46,191 bases of DNA from a bacterium (GTDB lineage: Bacteria; Patescibacteriota; Saccharimonadia; Saccharimonadales; Saccharimonadaceae), in assembly GCA_027451105.1 (NCBI GenBank), contig DAIDKB010000035.1, positions 1 through 46,191 on the forward strand. The letters are read 5' to 3'. Shown piece after piece: positions 8,388 through 17,390 of the stretch (position 1 is its first letter; every line of letters starts with the position of its first letter). Under the pieces are notes generated by a model. The model was not told the DNA's origin. It did not search any database and saw only the letters and a program-made list of their open reading frames with translations. The position numbers and the translations under genes were made by a program.

Positions 8388-10763
8388 ATGGAATTAGCAA
8401 ATTTGCCGCTAAGCGACGATGCTTTATATAAAATAAATGCATATTGGAGGGCCGCAAACTACTTGTCGGTTGGCCAAATCTATCTTTGCGACAACCCACT
8501 TCTTCGTGAGCCACTTAAGCTTGAACATGTTAAGCAACTACTGCTTGGTCACTGGGGTACGGCGCCTGGTCAAACCTTTATTTATACTCACCTTAACCGC
8601 GTTATTAAAAAATACGACCTAAATATGATTTATATATCTGGACCAGGCCATGGTGGCCCTTCAATGGTCAGTAGCGTCTATCTTGAAGGTACATTTAGCA
8701 AATATTATCCAGAAGTTGGTCAAAATGAGGCTGGCTTGAAACGACTATTCCAGATGTCGTCCTTCCCCGGTGGCCTGTCCAGCCACGTATCACCCCAAGT
8801 TCCAGGCTCAATTCATGAAGGTGGCGAGCTGGGATACTCGCTGAGCCATGCCTTTGGTACGGTTTTTGATAACCCAGATTTGATTACGGCCTGTGTAGTT
8901 GGTGATGGTGAGGCCGAGACTGGCCCGCTAGCAACCGCCTGGCACTCTAATAAGTTTCTAAACGCCAAGACTGACGGCGTGGTCTTGCCTATCTTGCACC
9001 TTAACGGCTACAAAATTAGTAACCCAACGATTTTAGCGCGTATTGAGCGTGAAGAACTTGAGCAGTTGTTCCGAGGTTACGGCTGGACGCCTTACTATGT
9101 TGAGGTTGACGATAATGATCCATACGCGATGCATCAGATGATGGCCGCCAAGCTTGATGAAGTTATTGAGCGCATTAAAGAGATTAAAGCCAACGCTATT
9201 AACAATGACGACACGACTCGCCCACGTTGGCCAATGATTATCCTCCGTTCGTTAAAGGGCTGGACTGGTCCAAAGTTTATCGACGGCAAAAAAGTTGAAG
9301 GAAACTTTAGGGCTCACCAGGTGCCATTGGCTGTTGATGCGGATCATCCCGAAAATGTCCAGATACTTGAAGAATGGATGCGTAGCTACAAACCAGAAGA
9401 ACTATTTGATGAGTCGGGACGCCTTCGTCCAGAGCTAGCCGAATTGGCACCTGCAGCTGAAAAGACGATGAGCGAAAACCAGAATGCTAATGGCGGTAGC
9501 CTGCTTCGCGAACTACATATGCCTGATTTCCGCGATTATGCGACCGATATCCCCTACCGTGGTATCTCTAATGTCGGTAACGTGCATGTGCTCGGCCCAT
9601 TTATTCGCGATGTTATTAAACTAAACGAAGATCAGCACAACTTTAGATTATTTGGTCCAGATGAGACTGTTTCAAACCGTCTTGAGAATGTTTTTGAAGT
9701 CACTGACCGCCAATGGTCGGGTCGAACAGTTGAGGCCGACGAGTTCCTTGATACTCGTGGTGCTGTTTTGGACTCGATGCTGAGTGAGCACCAGATGGAG
9801 GGCTGGCTTGAGGGCTACCTGCTGACTGGCCGTCATGGTCTATTTAATAGCTACGAGGCCTTTATCCGTATTATCGATTCGATGGTCAGCCAGCACGCAA
9901 AATGGATTAAAATGTCGTCTGAATTGCCATGGCGTAAACCAATTTCGTCGCTAAACTATCTACTAACCTCCCACGTATGGCGCCAAGACCACAATGGCTT
10001 TACGCACCAAGATCCAGGCTTTATTGACCACTTGGTTAACAAAAAAGCTCAGGTTGCTAGAATTTACTTGCCACCAGACGCTAACACCTTGCTTTCGGTC
10101 ATGGACCACTGTTTGCGTAGTCGCAACTACATTAACCTAACAATTGTCGGCAAGCACGACAGCCCGCAGTGGCTGAATATGGATGAGTCAATCGAACATT
10201 GTACCAAGGGTATTGGCGCCTGGAATTGGGCCGGTACCGATAACGGCCAAGAGCCTGATGTTGTGATGGCTTGTGCTGGCGATGTACCGACACTAGAGGT
10301 GTTGGGAGCTGTATCGATTTTGCGGACTCACATGCCTGATCTTAAGATTCGTGTTATTAACATTGTAGACTTGATGCGACTTGAGCCGGATACTGAGCAC
10401 CCGCACGGCTTGAGCGACCCTGACTACGATGCACTATTTACTCGCGATAAGGAGATAATCTTTGCCTTTCACGGTTACCCATGGCTGATTCACCGCCTAA
10501 CTTACCGTCGCGCTAACCGTAATATGCACGTTCGTGGCTACAAAGAAGAAGGTACGATTACAACCGCATTTGACATGACTGTTCGTAACGAAATGGATCG
10601 TTTCCATCTTGTAATGGACGTTCTTGAACGGACGCCAGTCGAAGGTGAAGCTGCTAACGAATTACGCGAATTGATGCAAAAGAAGCTTATCGAGCACACA
10701 AACTATATCGACAAATATGGTGTCGATATGCCCGAAATTCGTGACTGGCACTGGAACTTTTAA
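8388..10763 (+). CDS. xfp: Xylulose-5-phosphate/fructose-6-phosphate phosphoketolase
   Basis: Thiamine-diphosphate enzyme that cleaves xylulose-5-P (and often fructose-6-P) with phosphate to acetyl-phosphate plus glyceraldehyde-3-P or erythrose-4-P. The length, 791 residues, is typical. Visible family blocks are GPGHGGPS near 85, the TPP site GDGEAETGP near 180, [17 protein letters not shown] and [10 protein letters not shown] early on, and the conserved C-terminal segments [19 protein letters not shown] and VNIVDLMRL. It starts behind GAGGGTGGG. It is a monocistronic gene with a promoter and a terminator. In a bacterium with few pathways it would provide acetyl-phosphate and ATP through acetate kinase. 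Confidence 0.98.
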   Translation: MELANLPLSDDALYKINAYWRAANYLSVGQIYLCDNPLLREPLKLEHVKQLLLGHWGTAPGQTFIYTHLNRVIKKYDLNMIYISGPGHGGPSMVSSVYLEGTFSKYYPEVGQNEAGLKRLFQMSSFPGGLSSHVSPQVPGSIHEGGELGYSLSHAFGTVFDNPDLITACVVGDGEAETGPLATAWHSNKFLNAKTDGVVLPILHLNGYKISNPTILARIEREELEQLFRGYGWTPYYVEVDDNDPYAMHQMMAAKLDEVIERIKEIKANAINNDDTTRPRWPMIILRSLKGWTGPKFIDGKKVEGNFRAHQVPLAVDADHPENVQILEEWMRSYKPEELFDESGRLRPELAELAPAAEKTMSENQNANGGSLLRELHMPDFRDYATDIPYRGISNVGNVHVLGPFIRDVIKLNEDQHNFRLFGPDETVSNRLENVFEVTDRQWSGRTVEADEFLDTRGAVLDSMLSEHQMEGWLEGYLLTGRHGLFNSYEAFIRIIDSMVSQHAKWIKMSSELPWRKPISSLNYLLTSHVWRQDHNGFTHQDPGFIDHLVNKKAQVARIYLPPDANTLLSVMDHCLRSRNYINLTIVGKHDSPQWLNMDESIEHCTKGIGAWNWAGTDNGQEPDVVMACAGDVPTLEVLGAVSILRTHMPDLKIRVINIVDLMRLEPDTEHPHGLSDPDYDALFTRDKEIIFAFHGYPWLIHRLTYRRANRNMHVRGYKEEGTITTAFDMTVRNEMDRFHLVMDVLERTPVEGEAANELRELMQKKLIEHTNYIDKYGVDMPEIRDWHWNF

Positions 10764-10775
10764 TGACAAATACTA

Positions 10776-10805
10776 AAAGGTCGCCGACTTTTACGGCGAC
10801 TTTTT
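10776..10805 (+). terminator. Rho-independent terminator of xfp
   Basis: GTCGCCG (10780-10786) pairs with CGGCGAC (10794-10800) around a 7-nt loop, followed by TTTTT; an A-run precedes it. It lies 13 nt after the xfp stop. Confidence 0.9.
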
Positions 10806-10891
10806 AGCTTTAGTAGGCGGTTAATTAATGATAATGACAGCTACGATGTCTGTTATGGCCGTCATTATTCTGTTAAACTTAAACGTATTGT

Positions 10892-12550
10892 ATGAAAAAT
10901 CCATATAGAAATACCGATAATTTTATTGCGCCCAAGCGGACGCCTGTTTATGAAGAACCACCTCAGTTAAGTGCGCCCGAGGAAGACGCGCAGACCATAC
11001 GCCTTGTCTATGACGACGACACGGACGAAACGGTTGCGTTTCAGGGACGGTCGGATGAACATTTCCCTAATTTGTCTAATCTAATGCCGATAACAGACAC
11101 TAAGCCATTTCAGGATAAAAAAAAGAAGCACATTTTTTTTCATAGGTCTAATAAACAGATTGCCAAGCGGCCGCACCGACATCGGCTACGACGCTATATT
11201 GCGTTTAGTATCTTAATTATTCTACTGGCTGGTGGTGGTTTTTTTGCCTGGAAGGTTCTAAGTAATACGAGCCAGATTTTCAAGGGCAATGTCTTTAGCG
11301 CCATTAGTAGTGCTGTTTTGCCCGACAAACCGCTTAAAATGGATCAAAATGGTAATACCAACATACTACTGCTGGGAACATCTGAGAGTGATCCGAATCA
11401 CCCTGGTGCACAGTTAACTGACTCGATTATGATCGTTAGCTTTAACCAGACGACACATGCGGCTTTTTTGTTGAGCGTTCCAAGGGATTTGTGGGTTAAG
11501 TACAGCGCACCATGTTTTGCGGGTTATGAGGGAAAAATTAACGCAGTCTATGAATGCGCACTTAACGGGTCAACAACGAGTGAAGGCGAATTGAATGCCG
11601 AGACGATTACGGCCAATACTGTAGGAAATGTCGTCGGTGTCAATATTAACTATGTTATGCACCTAAACCTGGCTGTAATTCAAAAAGTTGTTGATGCTGT
11701 TGGCGGTATTGATATTACTATTGATAGCCCTGACCCGCGCGGCATTCTGGACCGTAACTTTGACTGGCGTTGTCACTACTCTTGCTACCTGGTTAAGTAT
11801 GCTAATGGCCCGGCGCACCTGACCGGAACCGATGCAATGTGGCTAGCCCAGGCGCGTAATGACGGCGAAGGATATGGCTTGCCTCGTGGTAACTTTGACC
11901 GCGAAGCCAATCAGCGAAAAATTATGATTGCTACCAAAGATAAAGCCTCGAGCGTTGGTTTTTTGGCTAACCCAATCAATACGACAAATCTACTGGACGC
12001 ATTAGGGTCCAATATCCACACGACGATAGATATGTCAGAAATCAAATCCTTTATCGATGCGGCGAAGGCTATTCCATCAAATAATATTACTTCCATCGAT
12101 ATTGTTAATAATGGACCGGGCATCCTTACGACCGGTACGGGACCAGATGGTTCAAGCATCGTCAGGCCCGTTTCAGGTATTTATGATTATTCGGCGATTC
12201 AAGATTTTACTGCAAAGCTTCTGTCAGGTGAAGCTCCGCTTATTCAAGAAGCTGCCCCAGTCGATGTCTTGAATGGTAGTAGTACGAGTGGCCTCGCCAG
12301 CCAAGAAGCCGATTCGTTAAAGACAAGCGGTTTCACTATAGGTAATGTCGGCTCTGCCCCATCGTCCTATTCGAGTAATTCACAATATACCCTATACGAC
12401 TTAAGCAAAGGATCTAAGCCGGCTACCCTTGCTCAGCTAAAGAAAACACTTAGTGTATCAACAGTCGAGACGACGCTGCCAAATGGCATAAAGAGCCAGT
12501 CGCCGTTTGTTGTAATTATCGGCAACAGTCAAAACTCAGCCCAGAATTAG
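10892..12550 (+). CDS. LytR-CpsA-Psr (LCP) family protein with LytR C-terminal domain
   Basis: Membrane-anchored enzyme family that transfers polyprenyl-phosphate-linked glycopolymers to the cell wall. It has a 100-residue charged cytoplasmic N-terminus, one membrane helix (about 103-122), then an extracellular LCP domain starting at NILLLGTSE with the signature TDSIMIVS...SVPRDLWVKY. The Arg-Asp of the active site is seen in SVPRD. A C-terminal LytR_C domain (VDVLNGSSTSGLA..., about 455-535) follows. It is followed by another envelope gene. No clear ribosome site precedes the ATG; a weak TAAACT box lies at 10874-10879. Confidence 0.93.
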   Translation: MKNPYRNTDNFIAPKRTPVYEEPPQLSAPEEDAQTIRLVYDDDTDETVAFQGRSDEHFPNLSNLMPITDTKPFQDKKKKHIFFHRSNKQIAKRPHRHRLRRYIAFSILIILLAGGGFFAWKVLSNTSQIFKGNVFSAISSAVLPDKPLKMDQNGNTNILLLGTSESDPNHPGAQLTDSIMIVSFNQTTHAAFLLSVPRDLWVKYSAPCFAGYEGKINAVYECALNGSTTSEGELNAETITANTVGNVVGVNINYVMHLNLAVIQKVVDAVGGIDITIDSPDPRGILDRNFDWRCHYSCYLVKYANGPAHLTGTDAMWLAQARNDGEGYGLPRGNFDREANQRKIMIATKDKASSVGFLANPINTTNLLDALGSNIHTTIDMSEIKSFIDAAKAIPSNNITSIDIVNNGPGILTTGTGPDGSSIVRPVSGIYDYSAIQDFTAKLLSGEAPLIQEAAPVDVLNGSSTSGLASQEADSLKTSGFTIGNVGSAPSSYSSNSQYTLYDLSKGSKPATLAQLKKTLSVSTVETTLPNGIKSQSPFVVIIGNSQNSAQN

Positions 12551-12605
12551 TGTTAATAGTCGATCATTAAAAGCTGACATTTTGCTTATGTCTATACGCT
12601 ATACA

Positions 12606-12614
12606 TGGTATAAT
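12606..12614 (+). promoter_or_regulatory. Extended -10 promoter element upstream of phosphodiester glycosidase gene
   Basis: TGGTATAAT is a full extended -10 with a consensus hexamer at 12609-12614. No good -35 is visible at the right spacing. The gene begins 28 nt downstream behind AGGGAT. Confidence 0.5.
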
Positions 12615-12642
12615 TAAAAAGATTTTTACATAGGGATAAACG

Positions 12643-13866
12643 ATGCTATCAACGGAAACTGTTCACTCGTTACATAAAGGTTATGACAAGCGCCCCAGGC
12701 CGCATAGAAGTCGGGCTCGTCGTATTGTCACAACGAGCCTTGTTAGCCTATCTGCGCTTTTGGTGATTAGCTTGGCGGTAGTGTCGTTTTCGCCTGGAAT
12801 TGCCGCGAATGTTGCCGATTCGGTTTTGCGCCCTACTATTGGCTCGACAGCAACAGTTAATCTTGAGTCTTTTTTCTTTTCAGTTAGTGATTTTTTTAAG
12901 CAAATATCCTATAAGTTTGGTGCAAAACCAAACGCCGATATTTTTACACAACCGGCTAGCCCCGTCGTCTCTAAGCCGGCTGTCATAGTAAAAAACTCGA
13001 AAACAGTTTATACGCATAGCTTAGACTTATCGCCAATTAATTTTCACCCAGGCTCATTCGCGAAGTTGCCAAACGAAGGTCAATGGTCACTTTTACAGTT
13101 GCCTCAATTTGGTCCATCGCAAGATATGGCGAGGACTTTCGTGACGCCTGATCCAAAACGGTCATATGCAATTACTAGTGTTGTTAAGATGAATATGTAT
13201 GATTTAAGGCTTTATGCCGTAGCGGGTACCGATCAGCCCGGTGGTCCTATTGGAAACGCTGGCGCCGGCTTTATACCTAAAGCCGATCAGCTTGACGGCA
13301 AGCTTGTGGCCGCATTTAACGGTGGTTTTCAGTACAAAGATGGTCGATTTGGTATGGTTGTTGGCCAAAAAACCTACGTTCCGCTACAAATCGGTCTTGG
13401 TACTTTGATTATTCGAAAGAATGGCACCGTTTCTATCGAGACCTATAGCGGCAATCAATCGGATATTGCCGATGCCGTTGCGGTTCGTCAGAACGGATAT
13501 ACGATTGTTGAGAATGGCCAAGTGACAAATGTTACTGCAGCTGGCGGTATGGCGCGCTGGGGCCTGACTGTTACTAACTCAATGTATACGTGGCGCTCTG
13601 GCATTGGTGTCACAAAAGACGGTGATCTATTGTATGCGGTTGGGCCATCATTGAATGTTGATACCTTGGCAGCTGCGCTGCAGGCGGCTGGAGCTGTCAC
13701 TGCTATACAGCTTGATATAAATCCATACTGGGTAAGATATGTTACCTATCAGCCAAAAGACGCGGGAACGTACACTCATCAGAGCTTATTAAAAGATATG
13801 CAAGACGGCGGCAACAGCTACTTGCATGGCTATAATAAAGATTTCTTCTATATAAAAATGAAATAG
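12643..13866 (+). CDS. Phosphodiester glycosidase (NAGPA) domain protein, membrane-anchored
   Basis: One N-terminal membrane helix (about 29-52) places the rest outside the cell. The C-terminal 250 residues match the NAGPA/phosphodiester glycosidase family: FNGGFQ (about 225), GMVVGQKTYVPLQ, a GTLIIRKNG strand, GGMARWGLTV, RSGIGVTKDGDLLYAVGPS, and ALQAAGAVTAIQLDINPYWV near the end. Members remove sugar-phosphodiester modifications, and in bacteria probably act on cell-wall or teichoic-type polymers. Its position directly after an LCP glycopolymer transferase supports an envelope role. The natural substrate is unknown. Confidence 0.88.
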   Translation: MLSTETVHSLHKGYDKRPRPHRSRARRIVTTSLVSLSALLVISLAVVSFSPGIAANVADSVLRPTIGSTATVNLESFFFSVSDFFKQISYKFGAKPNADIFTQPASPVVSKPAVIVKNSKTVYTHSLDLSPINFHPGSFAKLPNEGQWSLLQLPQFGPSQDMARTFVTPDPKRSYAITSVVKMNMYDLRLYAVAGTDQPGGPIGNAGAGFIPKADQLDGKLVAAFNGGFQYKDGRFGMVVGQKTYVPLQIGLGTLIIRKNGTVSIETYSGNQSDIADAVAVRQNGYTIVENGQVTNVTAAGGMARWGLTVTNSMYTWRSGIGVTKDGDLLYAVGPSLNVDTLAAALQAAGAVTAIQLDINPYWVRYVTYQPKDAGTYTHQSLLKDMQDGGNSYLHGYNKDFFYIKMK

Positions 13867-13910
13867 TTATGAACGCATTGTTTAAAATGTACTTTGGCCC
13901 TAAATTAATT

Positions 13911-13916
13911 TATAAT
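13911..13916 (+). promoter_or_regulatory. -10 box (TATAAT) ahead of the redox operon
   Basis: A consensus TATAAT sits 14 nt before the ATG at 13931, giving a leader of about 8 nt with no Shine-Dalgarno site. No good -35 was found. It is the only promoter candidate for the four genes at 13931-17390. Confidence 0.45.
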
Positions 13917-13930
13917 TAGGCGTAACCGCA

Positions 13931-15088
13931 ATGCAAAAGTATATTGTCAAAAGCGCCAATCAGATAACGGATACGACGTTATTATTAAACCTGGAACAGA
14001 AACCTGGCAAGGCGCCGTTTTTATATCGCCCTGGACAATATGCGGCGATTAGCTTTTATCACAAAGGAAGACCGACGCCGGCTCGTTGTTTTTCGATAGT
14101 TAGCTCGCCGACAGACCAGGGTAAGCTTCAGTTTGGTATGCGCACTAAAGGCCACTTTACGAAGTCGGCGGCCAAATTAAAACCAGGCGACCTCGTAAAA
14201 GTGCGTGGTCCTTATGGTGGCTTTGTTTTAGATATTGCCGATAGCGATGACGTCGTTTTCTTGGCTGGAGGTATCGGCGTTACGCCATTCATGAGTATGG
14301 TCTCTTACGCAACAAGTACAAAGTCGTCTACAAAAATAACCATGTTCTACAGCTGTCAAACTCAGGATGACGTTCCGTTTTTAGATGAACTACGTGCCGA
14401 CGAGCAACAAAATCCAAATTTAAAAGTCATCTATGTTATTGGCGGCGGGGTAACAGACAAATTAGCGGGATTATCAGTCGCAAGTGGACATCTGTCTTTG
14501 GATATAATTAATGCGGCGCTTAATAACAATTATGATAATCGGACTTTTTATGTTTGCGGACCACCGCCCTACATGAATGCGATGGCCAAATCTCTTAGGC
14601 AAAAAGGTGTTGGTAAAAATAGTATTATCACTGAGGCGTTTGCACAGGGTTCGCATCCCCAGACTGGTAAAGTGCAAAGTTGGCCATATAATATTTATGT
14701 CCTAGGTGCGGCAAGTCTAGTGTTGGGCAGCTTGGCAGTGACAATTAGTGATATGATAAAAACATTGCCGCCGCAGTCATTACTTAATTCGGCCAACCTA
14801 TCACCAACTTTGACGTCGTCAAATTCAAGGCAGCGAGATTTAGATAATCTTGTTAATAGTTTGCCGCCGCTGGCTTCAAGTGCCCCGTCAACTGCTGCCG
14901 TTCAGGCGTCTGACCAAGCTGCTCAGAATGACGCGGCGGCATCAGCTACCGCTGCAGCCGCCGCGGCTGCAGCTTCAGCAAGCGCTACCAAGGTAGTATC
15001 GACTCCCGTGGTTGTTCGAGCACCGGTTGCTGTACCGGCACCAAAAACCTGCACAACAACCCAAAGCGGTGTCACGACATGCGTCTAG
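13931..15088 (+). CDS. FAD/NAD(P)H ferredoxin-reductase-type oxidoreductase with C-terminal membrane anchor and Ala-rich tail
   Basis: Ferredoxin-NADP reductase fold. The FAD-binding barrel carries RPGQY and R52-C-F-S (the RxYS/T flavin motif), with the G-rich GPYGGF block after it. The nucleotide domain has GGIGVTPF (113-120) and FYVCGPPPYM (about 205-214). Unlike soluble relatives, a membrane helix follows (about 250-270), then a 110-residue low-complexity tail rich in Ala, Ser and Pro with two late cysteines. This predicts a cytoplasmic flavoprotein tethered to the membrane with its tail outside. It is the first gene of a tight operon with apbE and a two-heme membrane protein, so it probably feeds NAD(P)H electrons to that heme protein. 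Confidence 0.88.
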   Translation: MQKYIVKSANQITDTTLLLNLEQKPGKAPFLYRPGQYAAISFYHKGRPTPARCFSIVSSPTDQGKLQFGMRTKGHFTKSAAKLKPGDLVKVRGPYGGFVLDIADSDDVVFLAGGIGVTPFMSMVSYATSTKSSTKITMFYSCQTQDDVPFLDELRADEQQNPNLKVIYVIGGGVTDKLAGLSVASGHLSLDIINAALNNNYDNRTFYVCGPPPYMNAMAKSLRQKGVGKNSIITEAFAQGSHPQTGKVQSWPYNIYVLGAASLVLGSLAVTISDMIKTLPPQSLLNSANLSPTLTSSNSRQRDLDNLVNSLPPLASSAPSTAAVQASDQAAQNDAAASATAAAAAAAASASATKVVSTPVVVRAPVAVPAPKTCTTTQSGVTTCV

Positions 15089-16044
15089 TGTCCTATTATC
15101 AGACGAGCCTAGCACTTGGTAGCGATGTGGGTTTGACATTGGTCAGCGACGAATCGGTTGACGCGATTGATAAAATTTTTAAGGATTTATGGCACCGTAT
15201 CTATACATTCGAGCGGTCATTTAGTCGCTTTATTCCCAGAAGTGAACTCACTTTATTTAATCGCTCAGCTGGTCGGCGAACCAAGATATCTGCAGAATTT
15301 AAAGATCTGCTTAACGATGCCAAGTCCATTAGTGAAAAAACTGACGGACTTTATAACCCCTTTATTATGCCAGCACTACAAAAAACTGGTTATAAGCAAT
15401 CGGCTGTGCCGGGTTACGAGCATGATATTGTTGATGACTATTCACGACGACGAGTTGGTTTGATGGATGAGTTACAGATTGGTGATGATTGGGCGTTAAT
15501 ACCTAGTGATACAGCTATTGATATGGGCGGTTGCGGAAAAGGCTATTTAGCCGACAGGTTGGGTGACGCCTTGACCGGTCTTGGCATAACTAATTATCGC
15601 CTGTCACTCGGCGGAGACATCGCGACATCAGGCACGGATGAGATGGGTAACGAGTGGATTATTGGTATTCAGGACGCAAATAATCTTGACGGTGAGATAC
15701 CTAAAATGGTCAAGTGTCCGACTAGCCGGTTCGCCGTTGCAACCTCAGGTACGTTTAAAAGAAAAGGTTACGTAGCGGACGAGGGTTGGCATCATATCAT
15801 TAATCCTATTACGTTGAAGCCTGCTGTTACCGACGTGCTTCTTGCGACGATATGTGCGGATAAAGCTATATTAGCCGATGTCTTGGCGTCTTGTGCAATC
15901 ATTGTCGGATCAAAAGATGCGAATGATTTTGCTAAACCGCTCGGAGCCGATGCTATGCTGTTACAATGTAATAACCAGAATGTTCTGTTTGAAAACCAAT
16001 CTGGACAATTTATAATAAAAACACCAGCAAGCGAGGGTATTTAA
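15079..16044 (+). CDS. apbE: FAD:protein FMN transferase (ApbE family)
   Basis: Covalently attaches FMN from FAD to Ser/Thr of target proteins. Family features are FSRFIPRSELTLFNRS near 47-62, DMGGCGKGYLADRL (about 148-161), LSLGGDIATSG, and ATSGTFKRKG...WHHIINP, with a late conserved TDVLLATICAD-type block. The length is usual (321 residues). No lipoprotein or Sec signal is evident, so it may act in the cytoplasm, unlike many ApbE proteins. It overlaps the reductase gene by 10 nt. I found no FMN-binding domain or D-x-x-S/T-G-A-S/T acceptor motif among the proteins of this window, so its target is elsewhere or unrecognised. Confidence 0.93.
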   Translation: MRLVSYYQTSLALGSDVGLTLVSDESVDAIDKIFKDLWHRIYTFERSFSRFIPRSELTLFNRSAGRRTKISAEFKDLLNDAKSISEKTDGLYNPFIMPALQKTGYKQSAVPGYEHDIVDDYSRRRVGLMDELQIGDDWALIPSDTAIDMGGCGKGYLADRLGDALTGLGITNYRLSLGGDIATSGTDEMGNEWIIGIQDANNLDGEIPKMVKCPTSRFAVATSGTFKRKGYVADEGWHHIINPITLKPAVTDVLLATICADKAILADVLASCAIIVGSKDANDFAKPLGADAMLLQCNNQNVLFENQSGQFIIKTPASEGI

Positions 16045-16047
16045 ATA

Positions 16048-16770
16048 ATGCGCCAGTTTATGACAGCAACAATACTAATATTGATCACTTTCATGTTTGC
16101 GATAACAGTTAATAGTAGCGTCGCTCGGGCTCAGTCGCAAAACTCGTCAGGGACAATTATTGTGCAGACTATACCCGGACCAACCGTGGCGCAAAAAATT
16201 TTACAGCGGGCCGATAGCTCATGGCCATGGTATGTCACCCGGGCATCAGGATTTGTCGCCGCCGCTGCTTTGTTTATGCTAATATTATCCGGAATTGGTC
16301 TCGTTGCTGGCGGTGCTTTTAGGTTTTTAGAGCCGCTAACCGCTTGGGCCTCACACCGTGCGCTTGGTCTAACTTTTGGAATATCAGTTTTAATACATAT
16401 GTCATCATTATTGTTTGATCATTTTGTGCCCTTTAATATTCTTGACGTTCTAGTGCCGTGGCTGTCAAACTATAAGCCAGTTAGCCTATTTGGATTTCAG
16501 CTTGGCTCACTGTTTGTGGCGCTCGGCGTGCTGGCTTTTTATGGTGTGGCGGCGATTATTATTACATCAATTGTCTGGGTCGATAAAAAACCTCACACCT
16601 GGAAAATCTTTCATCTTCTGTCCTACCTAGTCCTTTTGTTTGTCTTTGTACATGCCCTATATCTGGGTACAGATTTGGCTGGAGGCATTTTGCGACTAGT
16701 TTGGTTGGCGCTTGGATTAATTATGGCCTTGGCTATTTTATATAGATTGTGGCGCGCGAAAACGATATGA
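16048..16770 (+). CDS. Two-heme ferric reductase/NOX-like transmembrane protein
   Basis: Predicted signal-like segment (1-28) then about five membrane helices. Four histidines lie in helices as two pairs: H103 and H117 (14 apart), and H189 and H202 (13 apart). This is the spacing of the heme ligands of NADPH oxidases and ferric reductases, so two stacked b hemes are expected, carrying electrons across the membrane. The usual fused FAD/NADPH domain is absent, but a separate reductase is encoded two genes upstream in the same operon. Starts 3 nt after apbE. Final acceptor (Fe3+, O2, a quinone or a flavinylated protein) is unknown. MsrQ-like function is an alternative. Confidence 0.8.
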   Translation: MRQFMTATILILITFMFAITVNSSVARAQSQNSSGTIIVQTIPGPTVAQKILQRADSSWPWYVTRASGFVAAAALFMLILSGIGLVAGGAFRFLEPLTAWASHRALGLTFGISVLIHMSSLLFDHFVPFNILDVLVPWLSNYKPVSLFGFQLGSLFVALGVLAFYGVAAIIITSIVWVDKKPHTWKIFHLLSYLVLLFVFVHALYLGTDLAGGILRLVWLALGLIMALAILYRLWRAKTI

Positions 16771-17390
16771 GAGGCGAATTACGTTATGCTAACAGTAAAC
16801 GATTTAGCCGTGTTGCCTGGCTCCTATTTTGGACGCTACTGTTGGGATTGTTGATGTATGGATTTTATCAGCTTGTTAGTCATATCCAGATGCGATCATT
16901 GCCGGCCGGCCAAATTCAGTTATCGGTACCCTATTCAAAGTATTTAGTGGGCGAACCTATAACATTTACGATCAAGAATAACTACAACAGCTCAATTTAT
17001 TTATCAAATGACTGTCCGGCCGAACCGCTCAGGGTGTACCGCCAAGAGAATAATTTGTGGGTGCGTATTCATGATACGGCATCAATTAGCGATTGTCCGA
17101 CCGAGAATCGTCAGATCGAAGTGCCGGCCAACAGTTCGGTTAATGGTAGCTTTGCGCCTTGGCATAATTTATTTAACACACCTGGTAAATATAGGATTGT
17201 TGCCTATGTCGAGTATTATGATGCACTTCCCTACCAGGACTTCGAGGTTGTTGCAAAGTATGTGCCGTTACCGAAGCCAGCGCCTGTTACACCCGCGCCG
17301 GCCGTGCCGGTATACACTCAGCCGGTAGTCAGAACGGTCAGCCCTACGACCACTACAACAACTACTTATACTGAGCCAGCGGATGACTAG
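16767..17390 (+). CDS. Membrane-anchored extracytoplasmic protein with Ig-like domain and Pro/Thr tail
   Basis: ATG overlaps the preceding stop as ATGA (16767-16770), so it is translationally coupled to the heme protein. One membrane helix (about 17-38) is followed by an extracellular domain of about 115 residues, beta-rich, with two Cys-Pro motifs (NDCP and SDCP) likely to form a disulfide. The pattern (YLVGEPITFTIKNN ... PGKYRIVAYVEY) resembles Ig-like/BsuPI-type beta sandwiches. The tail is Pro-rich and ends in a run of Thr. No redox motif is present. An ATG 18 nt upstream is possible. Function unknown; the operon suggests a partner of the membrane redox system. Confidence 0.75.
   Translation: MRGELRYANSKRFSRVAWLLFWTLLLGLLMYGFYQLVSHIQMRSLPAGQIQLSVPYSKYLVGEPITFTIKNNYNSSIYLSNDCPAEPLRVYRQENNLWVRIHDTASISDCPTENRQIEVPANSSVNGSFAPWHNLFNTPGKYRIVAYVEYYDALPYQDFEVVAKYVPLPKPAPVTPAPAVPVYTQPVVRTVSPTTTTTTTYTEPADD

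Noticed and set aside
14930-15000. Possible repeat array in the reductase gene
   Set aside because: It is simple low-complexity coding sequence for Ala/Ser, not a regular repeat or CRISPR.
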